Positions 54,542 through 64,000 of a stretch of 64,000 nt of DNA are shown here, one piece after another. The stretch covers positions 1-64,000 of the forward strand of contig NZ_FNVP01000013.1 in the NCBI RefSeq assembly GCF_900108015.1. The letters run 5' to 3'. The notes under the pieces were generated by a model, which saw only the letters and a list, made by a program, of their open reading frames with translations, did no database searches and was not told the DNA's origin. The DNA is from Flavobacterium urumqiense (GTDB lineage: Bacteria; Bacteroidota; Bacteroidia; Flavobacteriales; Flavobacteriaceae). The number at the start of each line of letters is the position of its first letter. Within the stretch, counting starts at the first letter, position 1. Made by a program: the position numbers and the translations under genes.

Positions 54542-56635
54542 ATGAACAAGGCCATATATATAGCAACAAGCGAACAGAATAGTGGTAAGTCAATTATAAC
54601 TTTAGGGTTGATGAGTATGCTTATTGGCAAGACTGCCAAAGTAGGTTATTTTAGACCCATTGTAGAAGATTTTGAAGAGGGAGGATTTGACAATCATATT
54701 GAAACGGTGATTGGTCATTTTGGGTTAGACATTCAATTTGAAGATGCCTACGCTATTACAAAAAGTAAACTAATCAAAAAGAAGAACAAAGGAAAAATAG
54801 GAGAGGTCCTTGATTTGATTATTGAAAAATATAAGAAATTAGAAGAACGTTTCGATTTTGTTTTGGTTGAAGGAACTAGTTTTACAGGAGAAGGAACTGT
54901 TATAGAATTAGATATGAATGTTCTAATTGCTAAAAATCTGGGGATTCCAACTATTATTGTTGGCTCCGGAGTAGGGAAAACATTAGAGGAATTAATTGAT
55001 AGTCTTTACCTAGCATACGATTCATTCAAAGTAAAAGAAGTAGAGGTTTTGGCTGTAATCGCTAATAAAGTCCAAAGGGAGAATATAGAATTGGTAACTA
55101 CAGGATTGAAAAAAAGTTTGCCGGAGAGCGTATTAGTGAATTCAATTCCTTTAATTTCTAATTTGAATAATCCCACAATTCAAGAAATTGTAAACAAATT
55201 AGAAGCTAAAGTTTTATTTGGGTCTGCTTATTTAAACAATCAAACCGGTAATTTCAGCGTGGGTGCCATGCAACTTTGTAATTACCTATTGCACTTGAAA
55301 GAAAATAGTCTGGTAATAACTCCAGGTGACAGAGCTGATATTATTCTTGGTGCGTTACAAGCAAATGAATCAGTTAATTATCCGACAATTTCAGGAATTC
55401 TTCTTACCGGTAATATATTGCCTGAAGTGAGCATCTTAAAATTAATTGAAGGACTTTCTCCGGTTGTTCCAATTTTTGCTGTTGAAGAAGGAACGTATTA
55501 TATTACCAATAAAATAGGTTCAATTAAGTCCAAAATTTACGCGGATAACAAGCAAAAAATTGAGACCTCTATCCTAACGTTCGAAAAATATGTAGACTTA
55601 GATAATTTGGCTGAAAAGCTAATTACTTTTGAAGCCGAGGGAATGACTCCAAAAATGTTTCAATATAATTTGGTAAAAAGAGCCAGAAAACATAGGAAAC
55701 ACATTGTTTTGCCAGAAGGAAACGATGAAAGAATCATTATTGCGGCTTCTCGATTACTAGCAATGGATGTGGTTGATATTACGATTATTGGTAACAAAAA
55801 ACAAATAGAAAGCAAAGTCTCAGAACTAGGTTTAGAGTTCGATTTCTCAAAAGTTGACATCATTAATCCAATAGAATCTAAATATTATGATGATTATGTA
55901 AACACGTATTTTGAGCTGCGAAAAGCAAAAAACGTAACTGTAGGAATGGCGAAAGATTTGATGGATGATGTTTCGTATTTTGGTACAATGATGGTTTACA
56001 AAGGACATGCTGACGGAATGGTTTCCGGTGCCGCACATACGACGCAACATACCATTTTACCCGCGTTACAATTCATTAAAACAAAACCCAATTCATCAGT
56101 GGTTTCCTCGATATTTTTCATGTGTTTAGAGGATAGGGTTTCTGTTTTTGGAGATTGCGCTATTAATCCAAATCCTACTGCGGAGCAATTGGCTGAAATT
56201 GCCATTTCTTCTGCCGATTCCAGTTTGGCTTTTGGTATTGAACCAAAAATTGCGATGCTTTCCTACTCATCCGGTTCATCCGGAAAAGGAGATGAAGTGG
56301 ATAAAGTGCGAACAGCGACTGAAATAGTGAGAAAAAAACGTCCCGACTTAAAAATTGAAGGGCCTATACAATATGATGCTGCCGTCGATATGGATGTGGG
56401 GAAAAGTAAAATGCCAAATTCGGAAGTGGCAGGACAAGCGAGTGTTTTGATTTTTCCGGATTTAAATACAGGAAATAATACGTATAAAGCAGTGCAAAGA
56501 GAAACGGGTGCGTTAGCAATTGGACCAATGTTACAAGGACTGAACAAACCCGTAAATGATTTAAGCCGCGGTTGTACGGTTGATGATATCATAAATACTG
56601 TCGTGATTACAGCGATTCAAGCACAAGGATTATAA
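54542..56635 (+). CDS. pta: Phosphate acetyltransferase, long form
   Basis: The 697-residue protein has the three-part long Pta. An N-terminal BioD-like P-loop domain starts IATSEQNSGKSIITLGL, a middle DRTGG domain has PGDRADIILGAL, and the catalytic PTA_PTB domain from about 380 includes VLPEGNDERIIIAASRLL, GMVSGAAHTTQHTILPALQ and SYSSGSSGKGDEVDKVRTAT. It interconverts acetyl-CoA and acetyl phosphate. The ackA ATG begins one base after its stop codon, so the two genes form an acetate-forming operon. Confidence 0.98.
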   Translation: MNKAIYIATSEQNSGKSIITLGLMSMLIGKTAKVGYFRPIVEDFEEGGFDNHIETVIGHFGLDIQFEDAYAITKSKLIKKKNKGKIGEVLDLIIEKYKKLEERFDFVLVEGTSFTGEGTVIELDMNVLIAKNLGIPTIIVGSGVGKTLEELIDSLYLAYDSFKVKEVEVLAVIANKVQRENIELVTTGLKKSLPESVLVNSIPLISNLNNPTIQEIVNKLEAKVLFGSAYLNNQTGNFSVGAMQLCNYLLHLKENSLVITPGDRADIILGALQANESVNYPTISGILLTGNILPEVSILKLIEGLSPVVPIFAVEEGTYYITNKIGSIKSKIYADNKQKIETSILTFEKYVDLDNLAEKLITFEAEGMTPKMFQYNLVKRARKHRKHIVLPEGNDERIIIAASRLLAMDVVDITIIGNKKQIESKVSELGLEFDFSKVDIINPIESKYYDDYVNTYFELRKAKNVTVGMAKDLMDDVSYFGTMMVYKGHADGMVSGAAHTTQHTILPALQFIKTKPNSSVVSSIFFMCLEDRVSVFGDCAINPNPTAEQLAEIAISSADSSLAFGIEPKIAMLSYSSGSSGKGDEVDKVRTATEIVRKKRPDLKIEGPIQYDAAVDMDVGKSKMPNSEVAGQASVLIFPDLNTGNNTYKAVQRETGALAIGPMLQGLNKPVNDLSRGCTVDDIINTVVITAIQAQGL

Positions 56636-56636
56636 A

Positions 56637-57836
56637 ATGAAAATATTAATTGTAAACTCAGGAAGTTCCTCTATAAAATACCAATTAATCAATATGCCCG
56701 CGAATGAAGTCATTTGTTCGGGGATGATTGACCGAATAGGATTGGAAACTTCAAATCTAACGTATGTTACGAATACTACTAAATTAGAAGAAACTTTGCC
56801 TATCGCAAACCATAAAATAGGTTTGGAGAAAATTGCCAAATTACTGATGGACGAAATAGTAGGAGTGATTAAAAGTACGGATGAAATTGAAGCGGTCGGA
56901 CATCGTGTGGTGCATGGTGGAAGCGCTTTTTCGAATACCGTAATTATTACCAGTGAGGTAAAAGACAAAATCAGACAACTTTTTGATTTAGCACCCTTGC
57001 ATAATCCAGCGAATTTGGAAGGAATAAATGTGGCCGAGGGAATTTTCAATTCGGCAATACAAGTAGCTGTTTTTGATACTGCATTCCATCAAACGATTCC
57101 AGTTGTGGCGCACAAATATGCATTGCCGAATTCCCTTTTAACAGAGAATAAAATTCGTGTTTATGGATTTCACGGAACGAGTCATAAGTATGTTTCAGAA
57201 AATGCGATTCATTATTTGAAACAGAATTCTATAAATAAAGGCTCGAAAATTATTACGATACATTTAGGAAATGGATGTAGCATGACAGCCATAAAAGAAG
57301 GAAAAAGCATTGACCATACGCTTGGTTTTGGTCCTATGAATGGTTTGATAATGGGAACCCGAAGCGGAGATGTAGATCAATCCGTGATTTTTTATCTAGT
57401 TAACTCTTTGGGTTATACGCTTGATGAAGTCAATACGATGTTACAGAAACAAAGTGGAATGCTTGGTCTTACCGGCTACAGCGATTTGAGGGATGTTGAA
57501 GCGAATGCAGCGAAAGGAAATGTTGATTGCCAGTTGGCTTTAGATATGAATGCCTATCGAATTAAAAAACATATTGGTTCGTATACGGCAGTTTTAAATG
57601 GACTTGATGCTATTGTTTTTACGGCAGGAATAGGAGAGAATTCCTCTTATATTCGAAAACTGGTATGTACAGATATGGATTATTTCGGAATAGAATTAGA
57701 CGATTCCAAAAATGAAATTCGTTCAAATGAAATTCGGGAAATCAATACACCCGAATCGAAAACTAAAATATTAGTTATTCCTACCAATGAAGAAATTGAA
57801 ATAGCAAATCAGGTATTTGAATTACTGACGAACTAA
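56637..57836 (+). CDS. ackA: Acetate kinase
   Basis: The 399-residue protein shows both acetokinase signatures: ILIVNSGSSSIKYQL at the start, and IRVYGFHGTSHKYVS near 180. It also has HLGNGCSMTAIKEGKSIDHTLGFGPMNGLIMGTRSGD and FTAGIGENS. It forms ATP and acetate from acetyl phosphate. It is the second gene of the pta-ackA operon, ended by a terminator at 57853-57882. Confidence 0.98.
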   Translation: MKILIVNSGSSSIKYQLINMPANEVICSGMIDRIGLETSNLTYVTNTTKLEETLPIANHKIGLEKIAKLLMDEIVGVIKSTDEIEAVGHRVVHGGSAFSNTVIITSEVKDKIRQLFDLAPLHNPANLEGINVAEGIFNSAIQVAVFDTAFHQTIPVVAHKYALPNSLLTENKIRVYGFHGTSHKYVSENAIHYLKQNSINKGSKIITIHLGNGCSMTAIKEGKSIDHTLGFGPMNGLIMGTRSGDVDQSVIFYLVNSLGYTLDEVNTMLQKQSGMLGLTGYSDLRDVEANAAKGNVDCQLALDMNAYRIKKHIGSYTAVLNGLDAIVFTAGIGENSSYIRKLVCTDMDYFGIELDDSKNEIRSNEIREINTPESKTKILVIPTNEEIEIANQVFELLTN

Positions 57837-57852
57837 GAAAATAATCAATTTG

Positions 57853-57882
57853 AAAAAAGCTTCTGTAAACAGAGGCTTTTTT
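57853..57882 (+). terminator. Terminator after ackA
   Basis: AAAAAAGCTTCTG pairs with CAGAGGCTTTTTT (one mismatched position) around TAAA and is followed by T. It starts 17 bases after the stop codon. Confidence 0.8.
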
Positions 57883-57908
57883 TATACCTTTTATTTGAGA
57901 AATCTAAT

Positions 57909-57916
57909 TATATTTG
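57909..57916 (+). promoter_or_regulatory. -7 box for the propeller-LuxR regulator
   Basis: TATATTTG matches TAnnTTTG exactly. It covers the possible TTG start at 57914, so translation is more likely to begin at the in-frame TTG at 57935, about 13 bases after the expected transcription start. Confidence 0.5.
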
Positions 57917-57934
57917 GATATAAAACGCCACATT

Positions 57935-60679
57935 TTGAAAGCAAGAATTACAGTATTAATCCTATTATATTTTTTTTCGTTTCAACTTTATTCTCAAGAG
58001 TTGCTACCTTTTGTTGAGAATTACAGCAAGTCTAATTATCAAGGGGACAATCAGATTTGGAATCTGGCACAAGGAAATGATAATGCCATGTATTTTGCAA
58101 ATAATTATTATTTATTGCGATACGATGGTGTAAAATGGGAGAAATATACGTTGCCTAACAAAACGATAATTCGTTCCATAATGGTGGATGGAGATAAAAT
58201 TTATTCCGGTTCTTACAAGGAATTTGGTTATTGGTACCGAAAAAATGGAAAGATGTTTTATGTTTCTATTTCTGATAAAACTAAGGTTTTTGATGAGAAT
58301 GATAATGAGGAAATTTGGAAGATATTTAAATTTAAAGGCAAAATTTACTTTCAATCTTTTAATGGAATTTTTCTGTATGATGGAAAAATAATCAAGAAAA
58401 ATAAGTTTGATTTTTTGGTTTCTTATTGCTTTCCGGTTGGCAATGAATTATTTGTTGCTACAGTAGAAAAAGGAATTTTCAAGATGAATAATTCCACGTT
58501 TGAAAAAGTAAAAGGTTGGGACATTTTAGAAAATAATGTAATTCATGCGATTGAAAAATTTCAAAACAAAACGTATATTTTTACTAAAAAAAACGGCGTT
58601 TATGTTGATGATAAAGGTGTTTTAAGTCCCTGGAAAAATCCTTTAAACGATATTTTAAAAATGGCTAATATTAATGTGGCCAAATTCATTAAAAACAATA
58701 AATTAATCATTGGTACAGCAAGTAAAGGTGTTTATGTTTTTGATTTAAACACCAATTCCTATAAAAACATCAATAGAAATAATGTCTTGATGAACAATTC
58801 TATTTTGAGTGTGGGTCTGGACAAAGAAAATGATTTATGGCTTGGTCTGGATAATGGAATTGCACATATAGAGGTCAATTCTCCAATATCTATTTTCTAT
58901 GATAACTCGGGAGTTTTAGGCTCTGTCTATTCTGTCGCTACAATTGATAAAGGTTATCTGATGGCGTCCAATCATGGTATTTTTAAATTAGAAGACAATC
59001 AATTTACTATAGTTCCAAATACCGAAGGTCAGGCATGGAATATCAGCAAAATAAATAACAAATACCTGATAGGTCACAACGAAGGCACTTTTGTTTACGA
59101 TAGCGGATTGTTCTATAAATTAAGTGCTGTACACGGGGGGTGGAATGTAGCAAAAAGCAATATCAATAATTCGTATTTGCAAGCAACATATAGCGGTGTA
59201 ATTATTTATAATGATATTGAAGATTTGAATCAAAAGAAAAGTATTAAAGGATTAGTAAAACCAATTAAATATGTAGCTCAAAATAGGAAAAATGAAATAT
59301 GGGCTGCTGATAACAATAGAGGTTTGTATCGCATTCTGTATAATGATGCCTATGGAACTACTGCGATTGAAAATGTTACCCAACGCAGCAAAATCAGTAA
59401 TGATTTTGGAGTAAAAATATTTGAGTTTAGAAACGAAATACTTTTTTTGATTAATAAATCCTGGTATACTTACAATTCAATCAGCAATCAACTGGAAGAA
59501 AATGAATTGTTTAATACTAATTTTAAAAATGTATCAAATATTGTTTCTATTGATGAAAATTACTTTCTGATACTTCAAGAAGGCCTTTTGTACCATATTT
59601 ATGCCAATGGCAATAAATTTGTCCGTACTGTTATTCAAGAGAAATATTACAAGGGGAAAATTATAAATGATAATTTAAAAGTTTTCAAAAACAAAGATAA
59701 GTATCTGTTAAATCTCGATGATGGTTTTATCTCATTGCAATTAAAGTACACGAACAAGAGGGAATCAAATGTAAAAATGGAAGCTTTTGTTAATGATAAT
59801 TTGGTCAACAATAAAGCAACAATACCTTACAATTCAGAACTTCGTGTAGATGTAATCTCAGGTGCTTTTGGTGCAGCAAGACCGAATTTATTTTACAAAA
59901 TTAATGGAACTAAAGAATATATACCTGTAAATGAAGGTCTGATTGTCTTGAATAACTTGAATAGTGGTTCTAATGAGATTACCGTTTATCTTCATGATGG
60001 ACTGAATTATGATAAAATTTCCAATTTTCAATTTTTTGTCGCTAAACCGTGGTATTTTTCTATTTGGATGATTTTATTGTACTTTGTTGTAGTTGGAGGA
60101 ATATTGTATTTGTATTACAAATGGAATAAAATGCGCTACCTGCAGAAACTGGAATTACGAGACGAAGAGCTTAAACATCAAAAGAAAATTCTGGAGATAG
60201 AATTAAAGACCGAAAACGAATTAAATCTTCAGGAATATGAAAAACATATTTTAGAACTCGAATTGCAATCGAAGTCTTCAGAGGTTGCAGGCAAATCGCT
60301 TTCAATTGCGAAACAAGGTGAAATGATTGAAAATATTCAAAGTATCCTGGATTCCGATGTGGATTTTAATAAACTGAAAAGTGAAATTAAAAAAGTTATA
60401 AAAATTAATGCCGTTAACAAGCATGAATGGGAAACCTTTGAAACAAATTTGAATCAGATTCACAATGAATTTATAATTAACCTTTCTAAAAAATATCCGC
60501 ACCTAACTTCGAAGGATATTAAGCTCTGCATCTACTTAAAAATGAATCTTTCGTCGAAAGAAATTGCACCTCTGATAAATATATCTTTCAGAGGTGTAGA
60601 ACTACATCGTTATCGTTTAAGAAAGAAATTAAACTTAGTTCAGGAAGAAAACCTCTCTAAATTTTTATTAACAATATAA
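57935..60679 (+). CDS. Membrane-spanning two-component-like regulator: beta-propeller sensor, Y_Y_Y domain, LuxR-type HTH
   Basis: The protein is about 914 residues from TTG 57935. It has a signal peptide (LKARITVLILLYFFSFQLYSQ in part) and a periplasmic sensor of repeated propeller units (about 25-620, with IWNLAQGNDNAMYFANNYYLLRYDG, LWLGLDNGIAHIE and IWAADNNRGLYRI). A Y_Y_Y-type domain follows (about 640-700), then a membrane helix (IWMILLYFVVVGGILYLYY), a coiled coil, and a cytosolic C-terminal helix-turn-helix (LTSKDIKLCIYLKMNLSSKEIAPLINISFRGVELHRYRLRKKL in part). Sensor and DNA-binding domain are fused with no kinase, the layout of SusR-like regulators. It directly precedes a SusC/SusD pair, its likely target. 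Confidence 0.88.
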   Translation: MKARITVLILLYFFSFQLYSQELLPFVENYSKSNYQGDNQIWNLAQGNDNAMYFANNYYLLRYDGVKWEKYTLPNKTIIRSIMVDGDKIYSGSYKEFGYWYRKNGKMFYVSISDKTKVFDENDNEEIWKIFKFKGKIYFQSFNGIFLYDGKIIKKNKFDFLVSYCFPVGNELFVATVEKGIFKMNNSTFEKVKGWDILENNVIHAIEKFQNKTYIFTKKNGVYVDDKGVLSPWKNPLNDILKMANINVAKFIKNNKLIIGTASKGVYVFDLNTNSYKNINRNNVLMNNSILSVGLDKENDLWLGLDNGIAHIEVNSPISIFYDNSGVLGSVYSVATIDKGYLMASNHGIFKLEDNQFTIVPNTEGQAWNISKINNKYLIGHNEGTFVYDSGLFYKLSAVHGGWNVAKSNINNSYLQATYSGVIIYNDIEDLNQKKSIKGLVKPIKYVAQNRKNEIWAADNNRGLYRILYNDAYGTTAIENVTQRSKISNDFGVKIFEFRNEILFLINKSWYTYNSISNQLEENELFNTNFKNVSNIVSIDENYFLILQEGLLYHIYANGNKFVRTVIQEKYYKGKIINDNLKVFKNKDKYLLNLDDGFISLQLKYTNKRESNVKMEAFVNDNLVNNKATIPYNSELRVDVISGAFGAARPNLFYKINGTKEYIPVNEGLIVLNNLNSGSNEITVYLHDGLNYDKISNFQFFVAKPWYFSIWMILLYFVVVGGILYLYYKWNKMRYLQKLELRDEELKHQKKILEIELKTENELNLQEYEKHILELELQSKSSEVAGKSLSIAKQGEMIENIQSILDSDVDFNKLKSEIKKVIKINAVNKHEWETFETNLNQIHNEFIINLSKKYPHLTSKDIKLCIYLKMNLSSKEIAPLINISFRGVELHRYRLRKKLNLVQEENLSKFLLTI

Positions 60680-60738
60680 AAAAAGAGTTATTTTTATAGA
60701 TATTACACTATTTAACCTCTTTTATTAAGGAATCAGAG

Positions 60739-60776
60739 TACATCATTACTACATCATTTAGATGTAGTGTAATGTA
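60739..60776. promoter_or_regulatory. Near-perfect dyad upstream of susC, candidate operator
   Basis: TACATCATTACTACATC (60739-60755) faces GATGTAGTGTAATGTA (60761-60776), an inverted repeat of about 16 bases with few mismatches. A further TGTAGTAAT half-site lies at 60845-60853, 22 bases before the TTG of the promoter. It could bind the LuxR-type regulator encoded upstream. Because TTTTTT follows, it might instead serve as a terminator for that gene. Confidence 0.5.
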
Positions 60777-60874
60777 TTTTTTACCTTTCGTAGCTATTGT
60801 AAAATAGTGATTTTGTGTGCTAAATCAGCATTTTGATGTATTCATGTAGTAATTCCGTTGTATCAACTATAACG

Positions 60875-60907
60875 TTGTAATTATCTAATTTGGCCTTACT
60901 AACTTTA
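60875..60907 (+). promoter_or_regulatory. Probable susC promoter
   Basis: TTG at 60875-60877 and TAACTTTA at 60900-60907 are separated by 22 bases, close to the Bacteroidota -33/-7 arrangement; the last base differs from TAnnTTTG. It is 15 bases before the ATG. Confidence 0.45.
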
Positions 60908-60922
60908 ACAAATTATTAATAT

Positions 60923-63904
60923 ATGAGAAATTTTATTTTTAGCTTTTTAGCACTCATTCTACTTCCGGCATACATGTCTGGTCAAGTAATTAAGGGAAAG
61001 GTAACGGATCGAAGCGGAATTGGTGTTCCAGGAGCAATTGTAATTGCAGTTGATTCTAGAACTTCTGCCGATACTGATTTTGACGGAAACTTTAATATTA
61101 ATGCCAAAGTAGGCGAAATGTTAAAGATTAGCATGGTAGGTTTTGATGCTGTATCAGTAACCGCAACTGGAGGTGAAATGACTGTAACGCTAAACGAATC
61201 GAAAGACACTGAATTAAAAGAGGTGGTTATCATAGGATATGGTTCTAGAAAAAAATCAGACAATACAGGATCAATATCACAACTATCTGCGACAGACATC
61301 ACCAAAACTAAAGTGTTGAATGCCACACAAGCAATTCAGGGAAAAGCAGCTGGTGTTCAGGTTATTGGAACAGATGTTCCGGGAAGTTCTCCTTCGCTAA
61401 TCATAAGAGGTATTGGTACGTATGGTGCTGACAGAACTCCTTTATATGTAGTTGATGGTATTCCGACCAAAAACATAAATAATTTGAACTCCAATGATAT
61501 TGCATCTTTTGATATTTTAAAAGATGCATCATCTTTAGCAATTTATGGAAATCAAGCGGCTAATGGAGTTGTAATTATTACCACCAAAAAAGGAAAAGGA
61601 GACAAGACTACCGTTGAATATGATGGTTTTTTTGGAGTTCGTACTCCGTTAAGAACAGTTAAAATGGCAGGCTCAAATCGTTTTGCTTATTATTCTGATG
61701 TTGCTGAACAAAACACCAGATTTTCAACCGATCAACGTTATAATACGAACTGGTTTGATGAAATTACCAGATTAGGAATGTATTCTTCGAACAACTTATC
61801 GATTTCTGGTGCTTCTGAAAAGATCAATTATCTATTCAGTTTAAACTACTATGATGAAAAAGGTGTTTTAGACGGATTAGATTTTAATCGTTTTACTTTT
61901 AGAAATAACAACGATTACAAACTTTCGGATAAAGTAAAAATTACGCAAACGTTAAGTGGTTCAATTTCAAAGTCTACACCTAAACCTTTATCTGCTTTTA
62001 CTTCAGCGTACAAACAATCGCCTTTAGTACCAGTTAAATATGACAATGGACGATGGGGAATGCCAATTATTGGTGCGGATGGACAAGCCTCTACGACTGG
62101 ATCTTTGTTTAACAACGTAGGTAATCCTGTAGCTCAGTTGGCTTACTTTACTGAGGAACAAAAAAACATATTATTACAAGGAAGTCTTGGATTGGAATAT
62201 AAAATTTTTGATGAATTAAAATTCACATCAAGAGTGGGATTGGAATACAACACCTTCAAAAAGTTTTCTTACACACCTACACGTGAATTGTGGTTAGCGG
62301 CAGATCCTTCAAGAGAAACAGCTAATTACTCCGCTTCAGAACCAATAAATGAATTGGTAACTGGAAGAAGTGATTACTTTAACTGGAACTTTGATAATTT
62401 CTTGACGTACAATAAAAAGTTTGCCGATATTCATGATGTTGAAGTAACTTTAGGTATGTCAGCTCAACAATTTGGCAGCCGTGAAGAATTAGAAGTAAGA
62501 GGTAGAAACGTACCTGAAAATTCGAACTATTGGAGTTTAAATCAATCTACTGCTCCTTCAAATAATCTTGTAACACGACACGTAATTGGAAATCAAAGAA
62601 ATTTAATTGGATATTTTGCACGATTCCAATATACATTGAGGGAAAAATACCTTTTCACGGGTACGATTCGTAGAGATGGTTCTTCACAATTTGGTTCCAA
62701 TAACAAATGGGGTAATTTTCCATCATTTGGTTTGGGATGGGTACTTTCTAAAGAAGATTTCTTAGCGGAAAGTAAAACAATCAGTTTCCTAAAACTACGT
62801 GGTGGTTGGGGAAGATTAGGAAATCAAAATGTTCCTATAAACCAACAAACATTCAATTCAGGAGCAGGTTTAGGATATGATTTTGGGGGTTCACTGTATT
62901 CTGGAACTACTATTGGTGCATTTATTGACCCTACTTTGGGTTGGGAAATTACTGAAGAGACCTCAGTTGGTTTAGACTTTAAAGCATTAGAAAATAAATT
63001 ATCAGGATCTTTGGATTGGTATGATAAGAACACTATTAATGTTATTCTGAATGTTACTCCGCCGCTTACAGTGGGAACAGGAGCAACTCCTGCTCATGCA
63101 GGTGAAATATCCAACACTGGATTTGAAGTTGCTTTGCGTTGGGATGATAACATCAATGATGATTTAAAATATTGGATTGGTGCTAATTATTCGAATAATA
63201 AAAATGAAGTTTCAAAAGTATTTAATCCATTAGCAATCAGACAAAATGGTGGTTTCATTAACAACGGACAGTTTACAAAACGATTGGAAGTAGGACAACC
63301 TTTAGGAAGTTTCTATTTATTTGAAGTAGCAGGTTATGATGCGAATGGGAATTTTACTTATTTTGATAAAGATGGTGGAATTACTTCGAATCCGGTTGAA
63401 ACAGATAGAAAATTCTTCGGATCTTCACTACCAACTTATTATTACGGTATGAATTTAGGTTTCGAATACAGAAACATTGATTTTTCAGTGGATGCTTATG
63501 GCGTAGGTGGAAACAAAGTGTATAACGGTAAAAAAGCGCAACGTTTTGGTAACGAAAATATTGAAGCAAGTATTGCTACGGATTTTTGGACACCATCAAA
63601 TACAAATGCAGGAAATCCGGCACCGTTTAATTCAGTTCCGTTATCTTCAGATTATTATTTAGAATCAGGAGCTTTTCTTAGAGTAAACAACATTACTTTA
63701 GGATACACATTGCCTAAAATGACAACATCTGTTTCTTCAGTTCGTATTTATGCAAGTGCAATAAATCCATTTATATCTCAAAAGTTCACTGGATATTCTC
63801 CAGAATTGAATAATGATGGTGATCCAATGGGACTGCAAGGAATTGAGTTAGATGCTTATCCTACTTTAAGTTCATTCATTATTGGTGCTAACGTAAAATT
63901 TTAA
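60923..63904 (+). CDS. susC: SusC/RagA-family TonB-linked outer membrane transporter
   Basis: The 993-residue protein has a signal peptide (to about residue 20, MSGQ) and a CarboxypepD_reg-like domain (VIKGKVTDRSGIGVPGAIVI, FDGNFNINA). The SusC signature ELKEVVIIGYGSRKKSDNTGSIS leads into the plug, with IRGIGTYGADRTPLYVVDGIP and ASSLAIYGNQAANGVVIITTKKG. The barrel runs to the terminal SFIIGANVKF. Such transporters import oligosaccharides or peptides together with a SusD lipoprotein, encoded four bases downstream. The upstream membrane-spanning regulator and the dyad suggest inducible expression. The substrate is not predictable, because no glycoside hydrolase lies inside the window. Confidence 0.96.
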   Translation: MRNFIFSFLALILLPAYMSGQVIKGKVTDRSGIGVPGAIVIAVDSRTSADTDFDGNFNINAKVGEMLKISMVGFDAVSVTATGGEMTVTLNESKDTELKEVVIIGYGSRKKSDNTGSISQLSATDITKTKVLNATQAIQGKAAGVQVIGTDVPGSSPSLIIRGIGTYGADRTPLYVVDGIPTKNINNLNSNDIASFDILKDASSLAIYGNQAANGVVIITTKKGKGDKTTVEYDGFFGVRTPLRTVKMAGSNRFAYYSDVAEQNTRFSTDQRYNTNWFDEITRLGMYSSNNLSISGASEKINYLFSLNYYDEKGVLDGLDFNRFTFRNNNDYKLSDKVKITQTLSGSISKSTPKPLSAFTSAYKQSPLVPVKYDNGRWGMPIIGADGQASTTGSLFNNVGNPVAQLAYFTEEQKNILLQGSLGLEYKIFDELKFTSRVGLEYNTFKKFSYTPTRELWLAADPSRETANYSASEPINELVTGRSDYFNWNFDNFLTYNKKFADIHDVEVTLGMSAQQFGSREELEVRGRNVPENSNYWSLNQSTAPSNNLVTRHVIGNQRNLIGYFARFQYTLREKYLFTGTIRRDGSSQFGSNNKWGNFPSFGLGWVLSKEDFLAESKTISFLKLRGGWGRLGNQNVPINQQTFNSGAGLGYDFGGSLYSGTTIGAFIDPTLGWEITEETSVGLDFKALENKLSGSLDWYDKNTINVILNVTPPLTVGTGATPAHAGEISNTGFEVALRWDDNINDDLKYWIGANYSNNKNEVSKVFNPLAIRQNGGFINNGQFTKRLEVGQPLGSFYLFEVAGYDANGNFTYFDKDGGITSNPVETDRKFFGSSLPTYYYGMNLGFEYRNIDFSVDAYGVGGNKVYNGKKAQRFGNENIEASIATDFWTPSNTNAGNPAPFNSVPLSSDYYLESGAFLRVNNITLGYTLPKMTTSVSSVRIYASAINPFISQKFTGYSPELNNDGDPMGLQGIELDAYPTLSSFIIGANVKF

Positions 63905-63908
63905 TAAG

Positions 63909-64000
63909 ATGAAAAAAATATTTATACCCATAGCTTTAGTGGCGGTTGCGCTGCTTGCTACTAATTGTTCAAATGAATTTATAGAAGTAGCTCCGACAGA
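63909..64000 (+). CDS. susD: SusD/RagB-family lipoprotein, N-terminus only, cut by the window edge
   Basis: ATG at 63909, four bases after the susC stop codon. The first 30 codons read MKKIFIPIALVAVALLATNC then SNEFIEVAPT, a lipoprotein signal with C20, followed by the NEFIEVAPT-type start seen in SusD proteins. The rest lies beyond 64000. SusD caps the SusC channel and binds the substrate at the cell surface. Confidence 0.85.
   Translation, partial: MKKIFIPIALVAVALLATNCSNEFIEVAPT

Noticed and set aside
1-64000. CRISPR arrays, tRNA and rRNA genes
   Set aside because: No regularly spaced direct repeats, cloverleaf-like segments or rRNA-like blocks were noticed by eye; a dedicated tRNA and CRISPR scan was not possible.

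Overview
The window reads as chromosomal DNA of a Flavobacterium-like member of the Bacteroidota. The composition is AT-rich, Shine-Dalgarno sequences are largely absent, and several genes are preceded by the Bacteroidota -7 box TAnnTTTG. The gene families also fit: a SusC/SusD pair, TamL/TamB, a Y_Y_Y-propeller LuxR regulator, an NrtR-like NUDIX regulator, and proteorhodopsin with Blh. No rRNA, tRNA or CRISPR array was seen. The species is not identified.

Layout. 1-520 holds the 5' end of an IS4-type transposase that leaves the window and a REPIN-like double palindrome. 521-12979 is almost entirely minus strand: a five-TM protein with lysozyme-like motifs, a structured repeat, rhlE, a YpfJ-type metalloprotease, a 1348-residue hybrid histidine kinase, a membrane protein, a nitroreductase overlapping an aldehyde dehydrogenase, an RluA-type pseudouridine synthase and panB. 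13158-17058 is a potassium module: a KdpD-type kinase without the usual N-terminal sensor, KdpE, and Kup, with no kdpFABC. 17189-22161 contains an acyltransferase pseudogene, an NrtR-like regulator with a dead Nudix box, a GT9 glycosyltransferase, a small secreted protein and sdaA. 22368-32449 is a plus-strand envelope/efflux block: OmpR-type two-component system, serine-hydrolase lipoprotein, PepSY-like protein, then YncE-like propeller, TolC, an unusually short adaptor, and an RND pump.

32664-40034 is the outer-membrane assembly pair tamB-tamL. It is followed by a Na/Pi symporter, a NIPSNAP protein, a YeaQ/GlsB-type protein, a small lipoprotein and a thioesterase. 44542-45370 is a decay zone: a TPR-protein remnant abuts a broken AbiEii-like nucleotidyltransferase, followed by the second copy of the structured repeat seen near 1.7 kb. 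45582-50619 has a TonB-dependent receptor and dnaK, the latter with an elaborate upstream region. 50718-52450 is a light-harvesting unit: blh (retinal synthesis) divergent from a proteorhodopsin with the proton-pump DTE residues. corA, pta-ackA and a regulator/SusC/SusD polysaccharide- or oligosaccharide-uptake locus complete the window, with SusD cut off at the right edge.

No single locus can be proved to be a new system from sequence reading alone. The best candidates for something undescribed are the paired structured repeat (1634-1745 and 45285-45370), the five-TM lysozyme-motif protein (521-1483), the RND operon with a propeller gene and an adaptor lacking its hairpin, and the half-site cluster plus sigma-54-like element before dnaK.
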